Assembly: GCF_037392515.1 (NCBI RefSeq)
Contig: NC_090280.1
Location: forward strand, 22,449,118 to 22,513,117
Direction: 5' to 3'
Length of the DNA stretch: 64,000 nucleotides
Source of the DNA: Haliotis asinina
Lineage: Eukaryota; Mollusca; Gastropoda; Lepetellida; Haliotidae
Part shown: positions 1-10,745 of the stretch, in pieces
How the letters are laid out: the number at the start of each line of letters is the position of its first letter
Numbering within the stretch: the stretch's first letter is position 1
The notes under the pieces: generated by a model
Database searches by the model: none
The model's input: the letters and a program-made list of their open reading frames with translations, nothing else
What the model was told of the DNA's origin: nothing
Made by a program: the position numbers and the translations under genes

Positions 1-226
1 AAATCACCTCAACCATGATCATGGATTTCCAACCCTTTCTTAAATTGTTACATCAGTTACATAGGTACACTTGCTACTTTCTCTGCCATTTCCACAGGTA
101 ATCGATGCCGGCTTTTATCTAAGACTTCTGGGGTAAGACGACAGCAACCGTTTATATGATGGTTTGTTTACTGGCTGTTACCATGACTGACTCCAATACT
201 TAAGATAAAAGCTTAAAAACATGTAC

Positions 227-242
227 CTGTTGTCCTGGTTCT
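227..242 (-). CDS. 16-nt microexon 3 (unit 1)
   Basis: The minus strand shows TTGCAG, then a 16-nt exon, then GTACAT. In phase 1 it reads E-N-Q-D-N plus two bases of the next codon (AG). It would link TM2 (ending in phase 1) to the terminal exon (starting in phase 2, completing AGA, Arg). The exon is identical in all four units while the flanks differ slightly, which supports it. It is too short to prove without transcripts. Confidence 0.5.
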
Positions 243-359
243 CTGCAAGTAAAACAAAAGACAAACTCGTACATTTCTCAGCTGATTGATTCGTCCACAA
301 CTGTAAACAATTAAGAATAGTCCATCATCATCAGCAAGACCGGAACACCACAAATACCA

Positions 360-720
360 CTTCACTATACCCATGTGGGGAATCGAACCTGCGCCTTTGG
401 TGTGAATACCTTATCCCCTGGCCTACCGACCGCTCCATTACTGAATCAAAAACTCAAACAACCTTTACAAACTAAAATCAGGACTAAATATTGCACCACG
501 TGAATGTGAACCACGGATATGCCCGTATACTGTTCGACGCTGCATTCAACAACATCACAGCTAGACTATGCTTGTTTGATATATGCCAGACTTGCCGAGA
601 ACACCCAGTGGTTGATATAATGAGCATCGATTTACGCAACTGGTATATGGGGAATAAACATGCATGAGCATAATCAGCCAGCGTTTCTCACCTGTTGTAG
701 CATGCGTGGTTGTTGAAGAC
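360..720 (+). repeat. Old SINE-like repeat with tRNA-like head (unit 1)
   Basis: The reverse strand at about 365-440 carries a tRNA-like segment with a perfect B box (GGTTCGATTCC). It is followed by a body related to the abalone SINE (ATGAGCATCGATTTACGCAA near 620). The same element sits between microexon 3 and TM2 in all four units, so it predates the gene duplications. Confidence 0.5.
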
Positions 721-837
721 AAGTTCTGACTAAGTCTAGCACGTTAGGGTAACTCTGTGCTGGTTCCGGTGTGTTGGGGATTAGAGGTGGGGTTGAAACT
801 TACATTGCATGCAAAAATATTCATGCGTTCTTTGTAC

Positions 838-954
838 CTTTGACGTCCTTGCAGACAAGAACAGTGACTGCTGCCACCACAAGTGCCACAGCAGTCAGCA
901 TAACGGAGTAGACAGCTACGATGGGGACGATGTCGTCTACGTTTCCATCACCTT
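838..954 (-). CDS. Transmembrane exon TM2 (unit 1)
   Basis: A 117-nt exon, phase 1-1, reads E-G-D-G-N-V-D-D-I-V-P followed by an uncharged stretch (about 24 residues) rich in V and A, ending V-L-V-C-K-D-V-K. This is a single membrane span with a Cys at the inner face and a basic stop-transfer. It lies downstream of TM1 and its cytoplasmic exons, and both TM exons have the same phase, so it looks like an alternative to TM1. The donor (AAAG|GTACAAAG) is weak. Reading through would give a short tail ending at a TGA seven codons after that donor. Confidence 0.75.
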
Positions 955-1477
955 CTGATACAAGACAAAGATGACACATATCTGTATTAAGTACGATAAT
1001 TCAAGTGACAATACAGCGACGTGTTTCACCATGGTGTATTTTCTAGTTCCTGTTAAAGCATTATTTAACTTTATGACATAAATAATGTTTCTAAACTGAG
1101 CGAATAGTGTTTTTCTCTACAAGAACTATAACGTAATAAAGTAAGCAAGCAATGAATAAGGAAGAATCCTTCGTGAGGTACACCGGGATGACAGTTACAG
1201 CTGTCCAGACTAGTGGTTCGTTTTCCCCAACACGGCCCATCACCAATTTCTGGTAGTGCTTTATGAACACTGAGAAATGTCTTAAGTATTCGGACATCTA
1301 GAATATCCGACTCTATTTACAATGTTGTAGCTATTCTATTATGGCTATTTCAAACTAAATAATCGGGGGGTTTGGTCTCCTTGGTTGTTTTGAGACACGA
1401 CTCCTCTTCCAGGCTTCAGACACTAGACAGTTCGAGCTACGTTTCATCATAAAATGCACAGCTGTTCGAGTTTCACA

Positions 1478-1696
1478 GCCGTTCCACTGTCTGTAATCGC
1501 GTATGGAAGAGACAATCCAGTGATCAACAGCATGACCATCGATCTGCGCAAATGGGAACCAACCGATGACATGTGTCAACCATGTGAGCGAGAATGACGT
1601 GCCGATCCTTTCAATCGCCTCTTACGACAAGCATAGTCGTCGTTTATGGCAAGCATGGGTTGCTGAAGACTATCTAACCTGGACCTTCAAGAGTCC
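1478..1696 (+). repeat. SINE-like repeat copy
   Basis: A degraded copy of the abalone-type dispersed repeat. It keeps CATCGATCTGCGCAAATGGG and CTTACGACAAGCATAGTCG and ends at AAGCATGGGTTGCTGAAG. An orthologous copy is at 38286-38500 in unit 3. Confidence 0.7.
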
Positions 1697-1982
1697 TTCA
1701 GACAGGAGATAATTCGAGCTACGTTTACTCGACATATCAGTGCCCTATACGGCGGTTTGAGTTTCACAGTCGTTACACATCATGCTAGTTGTTAACCTTC
1801 AGACACCAACCTTCCATTTCCTGGTAGCTCCCATCGTTTTCGTCTTCCCTGTGATACGACACCAGACTGATAAAAGTGAACATTGAACGTGAGCATAGTG
1901 AGAGGAAATTATTAAGTTGTGACACGCTCTCACTTTATATCGCGCTCCAAGTCGTGAATAGTTTTGCCTGGTTGGTTTGTTG

Positions 1983-2150
1983 TTTAACGCCGCACTCAGC
2001 AATATCACAGTTATATGTCGACGATCTGTAAATAAATGGTTCTGGACCATATAATCCAGTGTTCAACAGCATAAGCATCGATCCCGTTCGTCAGTTTTTA
2101 CGACACGTATGGGTTGATGAAAACCAATTCTAGCCTGGATTTTTACGGGT
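1983..2150 (+). repeat. SINE-like repeat copy, internally deleted
   Basis: It starts ACGCCGCACTCAGCAATATC, continues through TCTGTAAATAAATGGTTCTG and jumps to GATCCCGTTCGTCAG. The same deleted form is at 21497, 38780 and 50680, so it was carried along during gene duplication. Confidence 0.7.
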
Positions 2151-2214
2151 ATTTACACCTAAATGGTGATGAAATATTTATTCATCTTACTTGAAGATTG
2201 ATGAACATACTCAC

Positions 2215-2236
2215 CGATGACGAGCACATCCTCTCT
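2215..2236 (-). CDS. 22-nt microexon 2 (unit 1)
   Basis: CAG|22 nt|GTGAGT on the minus strand. In phase 1 it reads E-R-G-C-A-R-H plus CG of the next codon. It joins the YEEI exon (ending phase 1) to the tail exon (starting phase 2). Sequence and length resemble microexon 1 (shared R-G-C...R), so one is probably a duplicate of the other. It is conserved in all four units. Confidence 0.55.
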
Positions 2237-2635
2237 CTGGAAGTTCAAAGTGTGTGAAAACAATTATGCATACAAACCTAAAGTTTCATCACGGATAACT
2301 GTTTTATTGTGCGCATCTGTACATACCACACCCGTGTATATTTAAATCTTGCACACTGATGTTATCATTTTTTCTCCATTTAGAAGTTTAAGAGTTTAAG
2401 AGATACTGTACATTATACGCTATGAGTTTCAATAGAAGGTCAACCAGTGCTAATAGTTGTCAGAATTTTAAAATGTTGATAGACCTTTATTTTGAATGTT
2501 GACAGCTTGCAAAAGGTCTAGGACTGTTTTTCAAACATTCTACATAAACTACCTCTTTAATAACTCGTATCTCCTGGTATTTAACGTCATCTGATTTAAC
2601 TGACGTGACGTACTAGAATGACGTCCAGCACCAAC

Positions 2636-2691
2636 CTGCTATCTCCTCGTAGCCTCCGTCTGTGTCCGCGTCACCGGTGTACGTGACAACG
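2636..2691 (-). CDS. Cytoplasmic YEEI exon (unit 1)
   Basis: A 56-nt exon, phase 2-1, between CCCCAG and GTTGGT, reading V-V-T-Y-T-G-D-A-D-T-D-G-G-Y-E-E-I-A. YEEI after acidic residues matches the classical phosphotyrosine ligand of Src-family SH2 domains. The other two frames hit stops. The exon follows TM1 and microexon 1, so it would be cytoplasmic. If the donor were not used, this copy would read on to a stop eight codons after YEEI. Confidence 0.65.
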
Positions 2692-3067
2692 CTGGGGGGG
2701 AGGAAATGTAGAAAGTGGTCGGAATCAAGGATATTTACAAAAAGCAATCCGCTGTCCTCAGACCCAGAATCTTGCAACGGACAAAATAGCTGTTACATTT
2801 ATATGCATGAATGTGTCCACAAAAAGGATAAGCAAGTTCTGCCTTATCGGTATTTCACGCTCTTCTGACATTTGCCTGAAAGAACGAAATCTTTGTGACA
2901 CAACAGCTCATGAGCGATGTGCTATTAATTCTGCTTGCTCTCATACCCCATATATACTGCTACTGATAAGTGAAGTATAGCTAATCAAATCACTGTATTT
3001 GTGATTAAGTGTTTCCACAATACTACAAAATTTTATGTCAGCTGTTTACACATTTTGCCTTACTCAC

Positions 3068-3089
3068 CGATTATATGTGCATCCTCTTC
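3068..3089 (-). CDS. 22-nt microexon 1 (unit 1)
   Basis: TTTTAG|22 nt|GTGAGTAAG on the minus strand. In phase 1 it reads G-R-G-C-T-Y-N plus CG, joining TM1 (ends phase 1) to the YEEI exon (starts phase 2). The strong donor and conservation in all four units are the support. Confidence 0.55.
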
Positions 3090-4654
3090 CTAAAACAAAT
3101 AATTTTGAGTAAATAATGACATATGCACAATGTTAGATGAAAAATATAAGATAAACGAATATCCTGTATAATTATAATCTTTGAAGTGGAAATAAATATC
3201 TTACTATTTGTAGAACGACATGTTTGTAGAACAAATGTCAGCTGAGTAACACCAGTGTCTTGAAGCAAACATTTGAAGTCAAATAAACATGTAAATTTGT
3301 GCACACTGTTGATTTATATCCTCTTCAAGCATAAGCGTGCATTTCTGTATGGTCAAGTGACCCACCATTTGCTGGAAATCAACTTTTCACCTGCAAATCG
3401 CGTGAAAATGCATAAAACGTGGTGTTTTCACAACACATTGTCAGATATTGACATACTGTGTACCAAAATCATACCGAAATTTTGAACTGCACCAAATTGT
3501 TGACTTTGGCACAACACGTGGCACATCTTTTACAACCATCTGCCCGCCCGAGATCGCCGCATACAAGTTCAAGCCAGGCTCCAGAACAGATATTACCATT
3601 CATGGAAGAAGGGATATCGTCAGTCTCCAGCGACTACGTCAACATAAGTATTTTCTTTACTGATGAGTCCTGATTTCATCTCAGTCATGCGTATACATGG
3701 ATCAGAGTGACGTGGACAGCGTAACGCTGATTGTTGAGTTCAGCAGCGTTGAGGGAAGCGTATTACTGATGATTTGTTGAGAGGCTGAGAGTCATGGCAG
3801 GACACGTGTGGACGTCTGCTGTAGTCGAGTTACACCTGGCGCCAGATCAACGTCTTCACATTTTGCAGCAGGATTATGCAAATGACGGCCATAACCGTTA
3901 CTGACATTGGCTCTGTGAAACTTTTGAGCGCGTTTGGAAATAAATTTGATCCCTTCAACGTTATCAAGTTTCAACGTCTTATCCCAGTGATGCGTTTGTA
4001 AAGTAGTTCAGTATACTTCACCGTCTCCTCTCACAATCTGTCCTCTCTCAACCTCTTCCTTAAAGCCGGTCTCAGATTCCATTTCCCCACAAGAGACGTG
4101 ATCATCTTCCTTGATGAATAGTCACCATCAAGGACACTTTTACATTTAATCAAGATATACCACAGACACGTTACAAATCACACCTAGAGAGAATCAGTTA
4201 ATATAGGTACGACAAAATCATCATTTCCTTGAAAATGTATCACATGTCAGTATGAAGTGAAATAATTTTCAGCTAGCTTTCTAGGTATGGGTGGAAACAG
4301 ACATCAGACTCTACATACCAAAGTATTGTAATATGTTTTGTAGACATCAATCCTTATTAGTACTGCTTAACATTTCTATAGGAGTATATATGTATGTGAG
4401 TTGTGGGGAAAACTGTTTAAAGTACTCTGGTAACTATCTGACTATCAAATTATTACTTATTAGCACTGCTTAACATTTCCATAGATGTATATATGTATAT
4501 GAGTTGTGGGGTAAAACGTTTTAAAGTACTACTCTGGTAACTATCTGATCCCCCATCCCCACCTTCCTAACCAGCGCGTCGTTTTCCCAGACTTTCATAC
4601 ATTATTCACATATAAGAAAGTGCAAAGGGATAACTTACTGACAATGCACTGAAC

Positions 4655-4700
4655 AGATACACACACGCACACGTGCACGCACACGCGCACGCACACACAT
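4655..4700. repeat. CA-rich microsatellite
   Basis: An irregular (CA/CG)n tract in the intron just downstream of TM1. Counterparts in the same intron are at 41265-41355 and 53700-53855, each of different length. Confidence 0.8.
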
Positions 4701-4835
4701 CCACTCAACACGCTATTAAGTGAGATCGGTATTATGTAATTACTGAACCAAAATGGTAAAGAAGTGTTTGTGAGAGAGGCCACTTTACGTCCCTCTCGAG
4801 TTCTAGTCATTCACTGCCACATCACACCGTATTAC

Positions 4836-4958
4836 CTCCACGTCTGTGTTTTCTACAAACAACAACTATGACGACAACGGCGATGACCACGACCAGGACG
4901 GAGCAGACAGCAGTCACTGGGACGATGGAAACGACACCAGATTCAGTAACCTCACTTG
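4836..4958 (-). CDS. Transmembrane exon TM1 (unit 1)
   Basis: A 123-nt exon, phase 1-1. It reads A-S-E-V-T-E-S-G-V-V-S-I-V-P-V, then a long uncharged V/I/A stretch, then V-V-V-C-R-K-H-R-R-G. This is a type I membrane anchor with a juxtamembrane Cys and a strongly basic inner boundary. Acceptor TTTCAG and donor GGAG|GTAATA are conserved in all units. It follows Ig3 after about 570 bp of intron. Confidence 0.82.
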
Positions 4959-5525
4959 CTGAAACATTTGATATGGACAATATTCAGTTCAGCATTGTAT
5001 AATCCTTTTTACTTTTCAGAAACAAATAACATCCAAGATATGTTGCTGTATTTAAAGTACATGATGTGATTACAAAATACTAGAGATATAATTCATACCA
5101 GGAGTACAAATATAACCAGGGCTGCCTCGTATCTGCGAATTTGAGTGGGTGGGTGAGTGGGTGGGTGAGGGAGTGAGCGGGTAAATTGGTGGGTATGAGT
5201 CAGTGAGTAAATGAATGGAGTTTTATGTCACTTATAACCCAGAAACACCACCCCTCTTAAGAAGATTTTAATTAGGTTCATGGCATGTCAACTGGGTTGA
5301 CCCTTCCGATGTTCATCTGAAATAAGACTTTCCAACTGCAATACAACCAGCTACGTTCTCGATACAACACCCATCGATCCATTTTCATAGAGGGATTCAG
5401 TAATAATGGTCAAGTTGCCGGTGCTACAGTCATTGCATCCATTTGAAGGGAGTAATAACTTAAAAGTCATAAAATTTTACACATTCTGTCACATAGCATG
5501 TTTCCGGAATCTGTGGAGGCCTTAC

Positions 5526-5792
5526 TGAAGACCTCTAGTGTCAGGCTGCGTGATGCACTCCCATGGATGTTGTTGACGTGACACGTGTACTGTCCAGACA
5601 CAGACACATCTACAGCTGGTATGTACAACACAGCCTCCCTTTCTCCTGTAATCATCATCATCCTGAATGTGTCCCACCAGGTTACAGTGCAGGCAGGGTT
5701 ACAGTCAACGGAACATTTCACCGTTACAGCTTTCCCTTCTTCTACCTCCAGCTTGTCCCTTGTGTCGTCAAACTGTATCTGGTCAGGTCCAT
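5526..5792 (-). CDS. Third Ig domain exon, C2-like with extra cysteines (unit 1)
   Basis: An 89-codon exon, phase 1-1. It starts G-P-D-Q-I, has the B-strand V-T-V-K-C, then C-x3-C-x3-C-T-V-T-W-W, and the F-strand motif S-G-Q-Y-T-C-H-V. The canonical Cys/Trp/Cys core is present, plus two additional cysteines just after the B strand. It is membrane-proximal, directly before TM1. In this copy W-W-D is followed by T-F-R-M-M-M instead of T-S-R-Q-M-V. Confidence 0.85.
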
Positions 5793-7826
5793 CTGCAAAG
5801 CATGTGAGATAATCAGAAATAATAATTTGATTTCTTCTATCATACCAATACCACCGTATATCAATTTCACCTGAATTAATTTTTCTTCAACTTTCGGTGT
5901 AGACTTTTGAAGTTGGTTAGGTTCTATTTTCACTCATGTCAATTCTACTTTTAGTGCTGATCACATCTACATCTGCTAGCCTTGTCGAGTCTAGGCTCAC
6001 CAATATAAGACTCCCAGTTTCAAAGATCTTACTGTTGTCACGAAAATATTACATTCAAATGCAAACGACGACACATTACGCACATTCTGTTTTTGTTCCT
6101 ATAAGTCATACGTGTACGTATCAGTCAGGTATTCCGACTGGATGGTCGACCGCGACCGCAGCAGGGGAAACGTCCAGTGTTTTGTTTGTACGAGCTGGAT
6201 AGCCGCTCAACTGAGATTTTGTTAACAGCTGGAATCTCCTCTCACATGTAGTTTGTGTTTACACGTCCGATATTGTCATTGGTATGCTCCGCATGACCAA
6301 CGTTGACAATTCGATTCATGTATTATCTTGACGTTCCTGTATATCTCATCTGATGCCCTTACGATTGTATCTCTAATGATCAGTGCCTGTACCAGATATT
6401 GTCAACGTTTCATGCATTTTACCGTATTCTTAATTGTAAATCCAATATTGTCACTATTTTAAAAAGAAGCGTTTTTGAGGACACAAGCCCCATGAGTGAG
6501 TGAGTGAGTGAGTGGGTGGGTGAGTTTTACGCCGCACTCAGCAATATTCCAGCTCTATAGCAGCGGTCTATAAATAATCGAGTCTGGACCAGACAATCCA
6601 GTGATCAATAACATGAGCATCGATCTGCGCAAATGGGAACCGATGACATGTTCCGTTAGTTACCTCTTACGACAAGCAGAGTCGCCTTTTATGGCAAACA
6701 TGGGTTGCTGAAGGTCTATTCTACCCCGGGACCTTCACGGGTACTCAGGCAGGTCGATAAATCACTGTAGACTATTTTTTCCGATAATTTTCTTGCATCT
6801 GTGCATGGTCAGGGTTTTCAGGGTCAAATCACACACTGCTGACTGAAAATTGTAAACCTGAAATTTTCATGCCATACTTCAGTCACCTAACAAGGGGATA
6901 ACTGAACGAACAACTTTGCTTTGAATGAAATCCAGGTGGTGATGCATTCTCAAAACATCCATTATTATTGTATCAACATTGATTCAATCCCATATATCTC
7001 CCATTTTCGACAATCGTACATTGAAAGTACAGTTCCCCTACTTTTTGGAAGAGTATATATGAAATCATCATGTTGAAACAAGATCAAGGCTGAAATATCA
7101 GTTCTAAGGTAACCAGTTAAAACCCCCTTCGTTTAGTGAACGCCCACCTCTCAGCAATGTCTGCTTGAAATGTCGTGAACTTTTAGCCCCGTGGTTGGTA
7201 TTGAGTCTCCTGTTTTCCGTATTTTCCTGATGTTTTACATAACCTTGTTTTGACCTTTGCCCGTCACCGTGCATTTACATTCTCTGAAATCTGCATATTT
7301 GACGCGACGCTAGAATTGCAAGCCTAAGGAACATAAATTGGCGCTTTCGTAGCCCGTATCATCTGATTCAGTGCATATTATGTACTGTTAGTTTTGTGTT
7401 GATCTTTTGTATTTGAGCTGAGCGGTCCGACCCCGGTTTTGCTCATTTAAAACATATGTCCAGGTGAGCAACAATGACATGACATAATTTTAAAGTGTTC
7501 GTGTATATTCGACATAACACCTGACACCGCTTGCCTTTGAAGCTGAAAGCCTTCACCACAGATTCTGGCTGTGTTCACTTCCGAAAGTTCTATATCAACG
7601 GACGCCAGTAATGCCTTTTTGTTAGCGCTATGAGTAAACCTGGTGTGGAGTGTGGAGCTATAGAAATGGACACATTATTATGTTTGCTGTCATTAAGTCC
7701 CATCCGAACCACAAAGATACTATCATAATAATGATTCAGGACATAAAGGTTCCATGTAAGTTGCATACTAAGTTGCGTAGATATGCAAGGTTCCTGTACC
7801 GTAAACAAAGGTACGTTCTTACTCAC
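5793..7826. other. Ig3-C2 intron of unit 1
   Basis: About 2 kb of intron. The parts 5900-6400 and 6780-7560 are nearly identical to 55.05-55.6 kb and 56.8-57.9 kb in unit 4 and unlike units 2 and 3. Apart from the SINE at 6493 I see no exon. Confidence 0.6.
6493..6737 (+). repeat. SINE-like repeat, nearly full length
   Basis: It begins with a (GTGA)n run, then GTTTTACGCCGCACTCAGCA, and continues through CGAGTCTGGACCAGACAATC to CCCCGGGACCTTCACGGGT. It lacks only a short internal part around the ACCGATGACATG region. A sister copy occupies the same intron in unit 4 (55665). Confidence 0.8.
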
Positions 7827-8126
7827 AGAGGACATCCAGTACATGTCCGTGACTCCAGTCAGACTCCAGACCCTCCTCCACAGCCAGGCAGCTGTAGGTG
7901 TCTCCCTGGTTCTCTCTGCTGACGTGGGTTATTATCAGGTCATCTCCACCTGTAGGAAACTCATCACCAGATTCTAGCATAGTCCTGTCCCTCCTCCAGA
8001 TGTAGGTCATGGTCAGTGTGGGGTGGTCCGGGGGCAGATTCCGGGAGGAGGAGGAACATGTGAGGGTGACATTCTCACCTGATACAGGTGAGGCAGGTCC
8101 GGTGATAGTAGGTGTGGCTGGCTTCT
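7827..8126 (-). CDS. Second Ig domain exon, C2-like (unit 1)
   Basis: Exactly 100 codons, phase 1-1, between CACAG and GTGAGTAAG. It has a classical Ig core: V-T-L-T-C in strand B, Y-I-W-R-R-D in strand C, and D-T-Y-S-C in strand F. It opens with K-P-A-T-P-T-I-T and closes S-H-G-H-V-L-D-V-L. The middle carries S-G-D-E-F-P-T-G-G-D-D, with F where the other units have S. No stops. Confidence 0.85.
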
Positions 8127-8784
8127 CTGTGAAAAAAAATATAACAAATGATCCGAGATCTTAACACAAGTGCCAATAAACATGGTTTTACTAAATGTGT
8201 GGTTGGCCTCTCTGTGAAAAACATTTTAGAATATGAATTCACTGAGACATAATAAACTGAATGAACTAAATGCTCTGACACTTTTATTAATGAAGTATTC
8301 ACCTTTATTGTCAATTAAATAAGCGCTAGAGAGAAGCTAATACTCCTAACCGATTTGTTGATTAATGCACAACACAACTACTTTCCCGTTGGTCAGATGA
8401 ATAAATCATTTGCCCGGAGAGAGATGGGTTGCTGGATTGATCCCAAGGTGCGTCTCAAAAATGACGTTAGATATGCTAGTTGTTGTTACCCTGACTGGCG
8501 CTTGGGATTATAGCAACAAGACAGGTGGATTCAGACTGTTGTTTTCAACACCGCGCTTAACAACATTAGAGCTATATCTTAATACTCCAAACCGTTTTGT
8601 TGATTACGTATGATAGTTACCAAACAACTACTGGCTGAATCGAGTTAAGCGTATTTTCCAGAGAGAGGCATTGAAAGATGCAAGACTAACCGATTCGGAT
8701 ACACTTATACATGTTAACCTGCGATAAAGCTTCTTCTCGGCAGGTACAGAAGAACCAGCGTTCCTCTGGAATAGATGACATACA

Positions 8785-8830
8785 CACCATACACACATGC
8801 ACACGCAAGCACACACACATTAACACAAAC
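8785..8830. repeat. Short CA-rich tract in the C2-V1 intron
   Basis: A short ACACACATGCACAC-type tract at the site where unit 2 (27300-27700) and unit 3 (45590-45775) have expanded arrays. Confidence 0.7.
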
Positions 8831-8973
8831 ATTCCCTCCAGACCCATGTCACCACATCCGATAATTTCCTCTCACCTAAGCTTTCACTATTGGCAATACA
8901 AGGTTGAACAGCTGTTCATTCATGTTGGAGATGCATTAAGACAGTCAAATTGTATTCTTCATGTACTACTCAC

Positions 8974-9355
8974 GTGCTACAACGAGGACCTGTCTACATC
9001 CAGTAACATTCTCTCCATTGGTTCCCTGACAGTAGTAAGTACCAGCGTCATGTACACTAACATTGTAGATGGTAAACCTCAGCTGTCCGGTCTGTAATGG
9101 TGAGACCTCCCCGGTGTATCTGATCCTGGTCCTGTACCCGCTGTTGAGCACTACACGGTGTGACTTGGGCTGGACCAGTAACAGTCTCTCAGCTACCGAA
9201 CCATCCACCCATACATAATATATAAAGCTAACACTGTCTGGTTTCATGGTCATGGTAACATCTTCACCAACACGTGTAACAGTGTATGGGTATCCAGTTA
9301 TCATGGAGGCAAGAGCTGTATACGAAAAAGTAATTAGAATCAGATACATAGCCAT
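8974..9355 (-). CDS. Leader fused to V-like Ig domain (unit 1, V1)
   Basis: The V domain itself is 8974-9315 (114 codons). It reads T-V-T-R-V-G-E-D-V near its start, N-V-S-V-H-D-A-G-T-Y-Y-C in strand F and G-C-R-Q-V-L-V-V near its end. Strand B reads V-T-M-T-M where a Cys is expected. Unlike other units the frame stays open upstream through the usual acceptor (TATACAG) to ATG at 9355, giving a plausible signal peptide MAMYLILITFSYTALA. A deletion seems to have fused leader and V exons. Donor is GCAC|GTGAGT, phase 1. Splicing from another leader at 9315 remains possible. Confidence 0.75.
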
Positions 9356-9433
9356 TACTATGGTGAGCAGAAACTGACAGATGCAGTGTCTGATATAATG
9401 CGTCGCATAATGTAGTTTCACTGGACAATATTT

Positions 9434-9442
9434 CCTTATAAA
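9434..9442 (-). promoter_or_regulatory. TATA-like element upstream of V1 (unit 1)
   Basis: The minus strand reads TTTATAAGG about 80 bp upstream of the V1 ATG at 9355. The surrounding GGGAAATGTTTAT and CAGTGAAACTA are also found at the same distance from the leader ATG in unit 4. It is a candidate core promoter; no transcript start can be seen. Confidence 0.35.
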
Positions 9443-9574
9443 CATTTCCCGGTGAACCTTACGTTGTGCTACGATATTGTCATGTGAATAATATATGTTG
9501 TTTTTTTGTGTGAATATGTCCCCATCAAGGCCTACATGGGTACAATGTGCGAAGCCCATTTCTGGTGATCACCC

Positions 9575-9815
9575 ACTCATTCACCAACCGATTCACACAC
9601 CAAATCACCAACTCATTCATTAGCCTACCCACTCACTCAACCACTCACCCACTCACTCACTCACCCACTTACCTATTCGCACACTTCCTCGACCACTGAT
9701 TTACCCTCCCACTCACTCGCTCACCGACTCACCAACATTTTTCACACACTCACTCACCCACTGATTCGGCCTTTCAAAAATGAATTCACCCATTCACTCT
9801 CTGATTCACCAATCA
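9575..9815. repeat. Degenerate CACT/CACC tandem tract
   Basis: About 240 bp of CACTCACTCACC-type repeats with interspersed GATTCAC. The homologous tract in unit 4 is 59938-60165 and has a different arrangement. Confidence 0.8.
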
Positions 9816-10244
9816 CCTTTCACTGCACTGCTTGTACTGAAAAGTACTGTGTTTTACTCGGGCTATCACTACAAGTGATACCTATTTGAAACATTGATAA
9901 TCTGTCCACAAATCTGACTTGACGTGAGTATTAAATGCTAAAATCTCAGTGCTTACAAAAACATATTTTCGCCTCCTCCACAGCAAGATTGCTTTAATTT
10001 GAAAACACCCCTCTACCCACACACCACTGCAACCCAAACACTCACACCCAAATTCACCCTCTCGTGAACTCTCAAGTGTAATATTCCCTTTATCAAACAT
10101 TTACTGTTTGACCAGCCACGTCCTTCTCGTCTCACGTACACACATACAAAATATAAAGCAGTACGAATATGGCAGGTGACGTTTTGATGTGAAGGAAGAA
10201 ACACCACTGCGACGTTTTGGTAGCAAGTGTAAACCTGCAGAGGA

Positions 10245-10283
10245 GGGAAAATCCCAGGACATGAAGGCCTGAGGGATTTTCCC
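10245..10283. promoter_or_regulatory. Inverted pair of kappaB-like sites (unit 1)
   Basis: GGGAAAATCCC at 10245-10255 and its exact reverse complement GGGATTTTCCC at 10273-10283. Both contain the NF-kappaB/Rel consensus GGGRNWYYCC. They lie about 0.9 kb upstream of the V1 start codon. The pair and its 28-bp spacing are kept in unit 4 (60628-60666) although the bases between differ. Such sites would suit immune-inducible expression, which is inference. Confidence 0.45.
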
Positions 10284-10369
10284 AACTCCAAGGGTGGCCA
10301 CGATCACAATGGTCAATCTGCGTTAATTATCCCCCGCAATAGGAGGATATAGAAACGAATTCCGTACGT

Positions 10370-10745
10370 CCGCAAACTTTGTGCGAAGCAGATCTCCTAA
10401 ACTATTTGTGATAGCTTGGTACACATGTCAAACATGATCCCAAGATGTGTGTTTTCGGGGATATGATTTCATATTTCCACGTTTCCCTGGAAATATGACT
10501 TAGCCTGTGATTAAGGGGAAGTCATCTTGTTCAGAGCAGATCTCCTACACTATAAATGCTAGCTTCGTAGAACTTGGTACACACGGCAAACATGATTGAT
10601 CCCTTTCGGGGATTAAACCCGGACATGAATTTTTTGAGGTTCCCATGTCCTTAGCAGATCACCCAAACGTTTGCTTTAACAAACGTGGTACATATGTTCG
10701 CTATGTTCACCATGATTCCTAGATGTGTCTTTCGGGTGATGCACC
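10370..10745. repeat. Degenerate ~140-bp tandem repeat, about three units
   Basis: Each unit holds GCAGATCTCC(TA/CA)AA, CTTGGTACACATG, CATGAT and AGATGTGTCTTTCGGGG. A longer array of the same repeat is at 60765-61350. No coding frame is preserved. Confidence 0.6.

Noticed and set aside
365..440. tRNA gene on the minus strand (also 20000, 37180, 49395, 51200)
   Set aside because: The B box is good, but the acceptor stem and anticodon arm do not fold convincingly and a SINE body follows. These are tRNA-derived SINE heads.
2618..2636. Alternative end of unit 1 just after YEEI (A-G-W-C-W-T-S-F stop)
   Set aside because: The stop is not shared by unit 2, where the frame runs on, so splicing into microexon 2 is the better common explanation.
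5563..5874. Plus-strand frames of 75-103 codons opposite the Ig3 exons (also at 25431, 42899, 54737)
   Set aside because: Shadows of the minus-strand Ig3 exons; the minus-strand reading has Ig motifs and splice sites.
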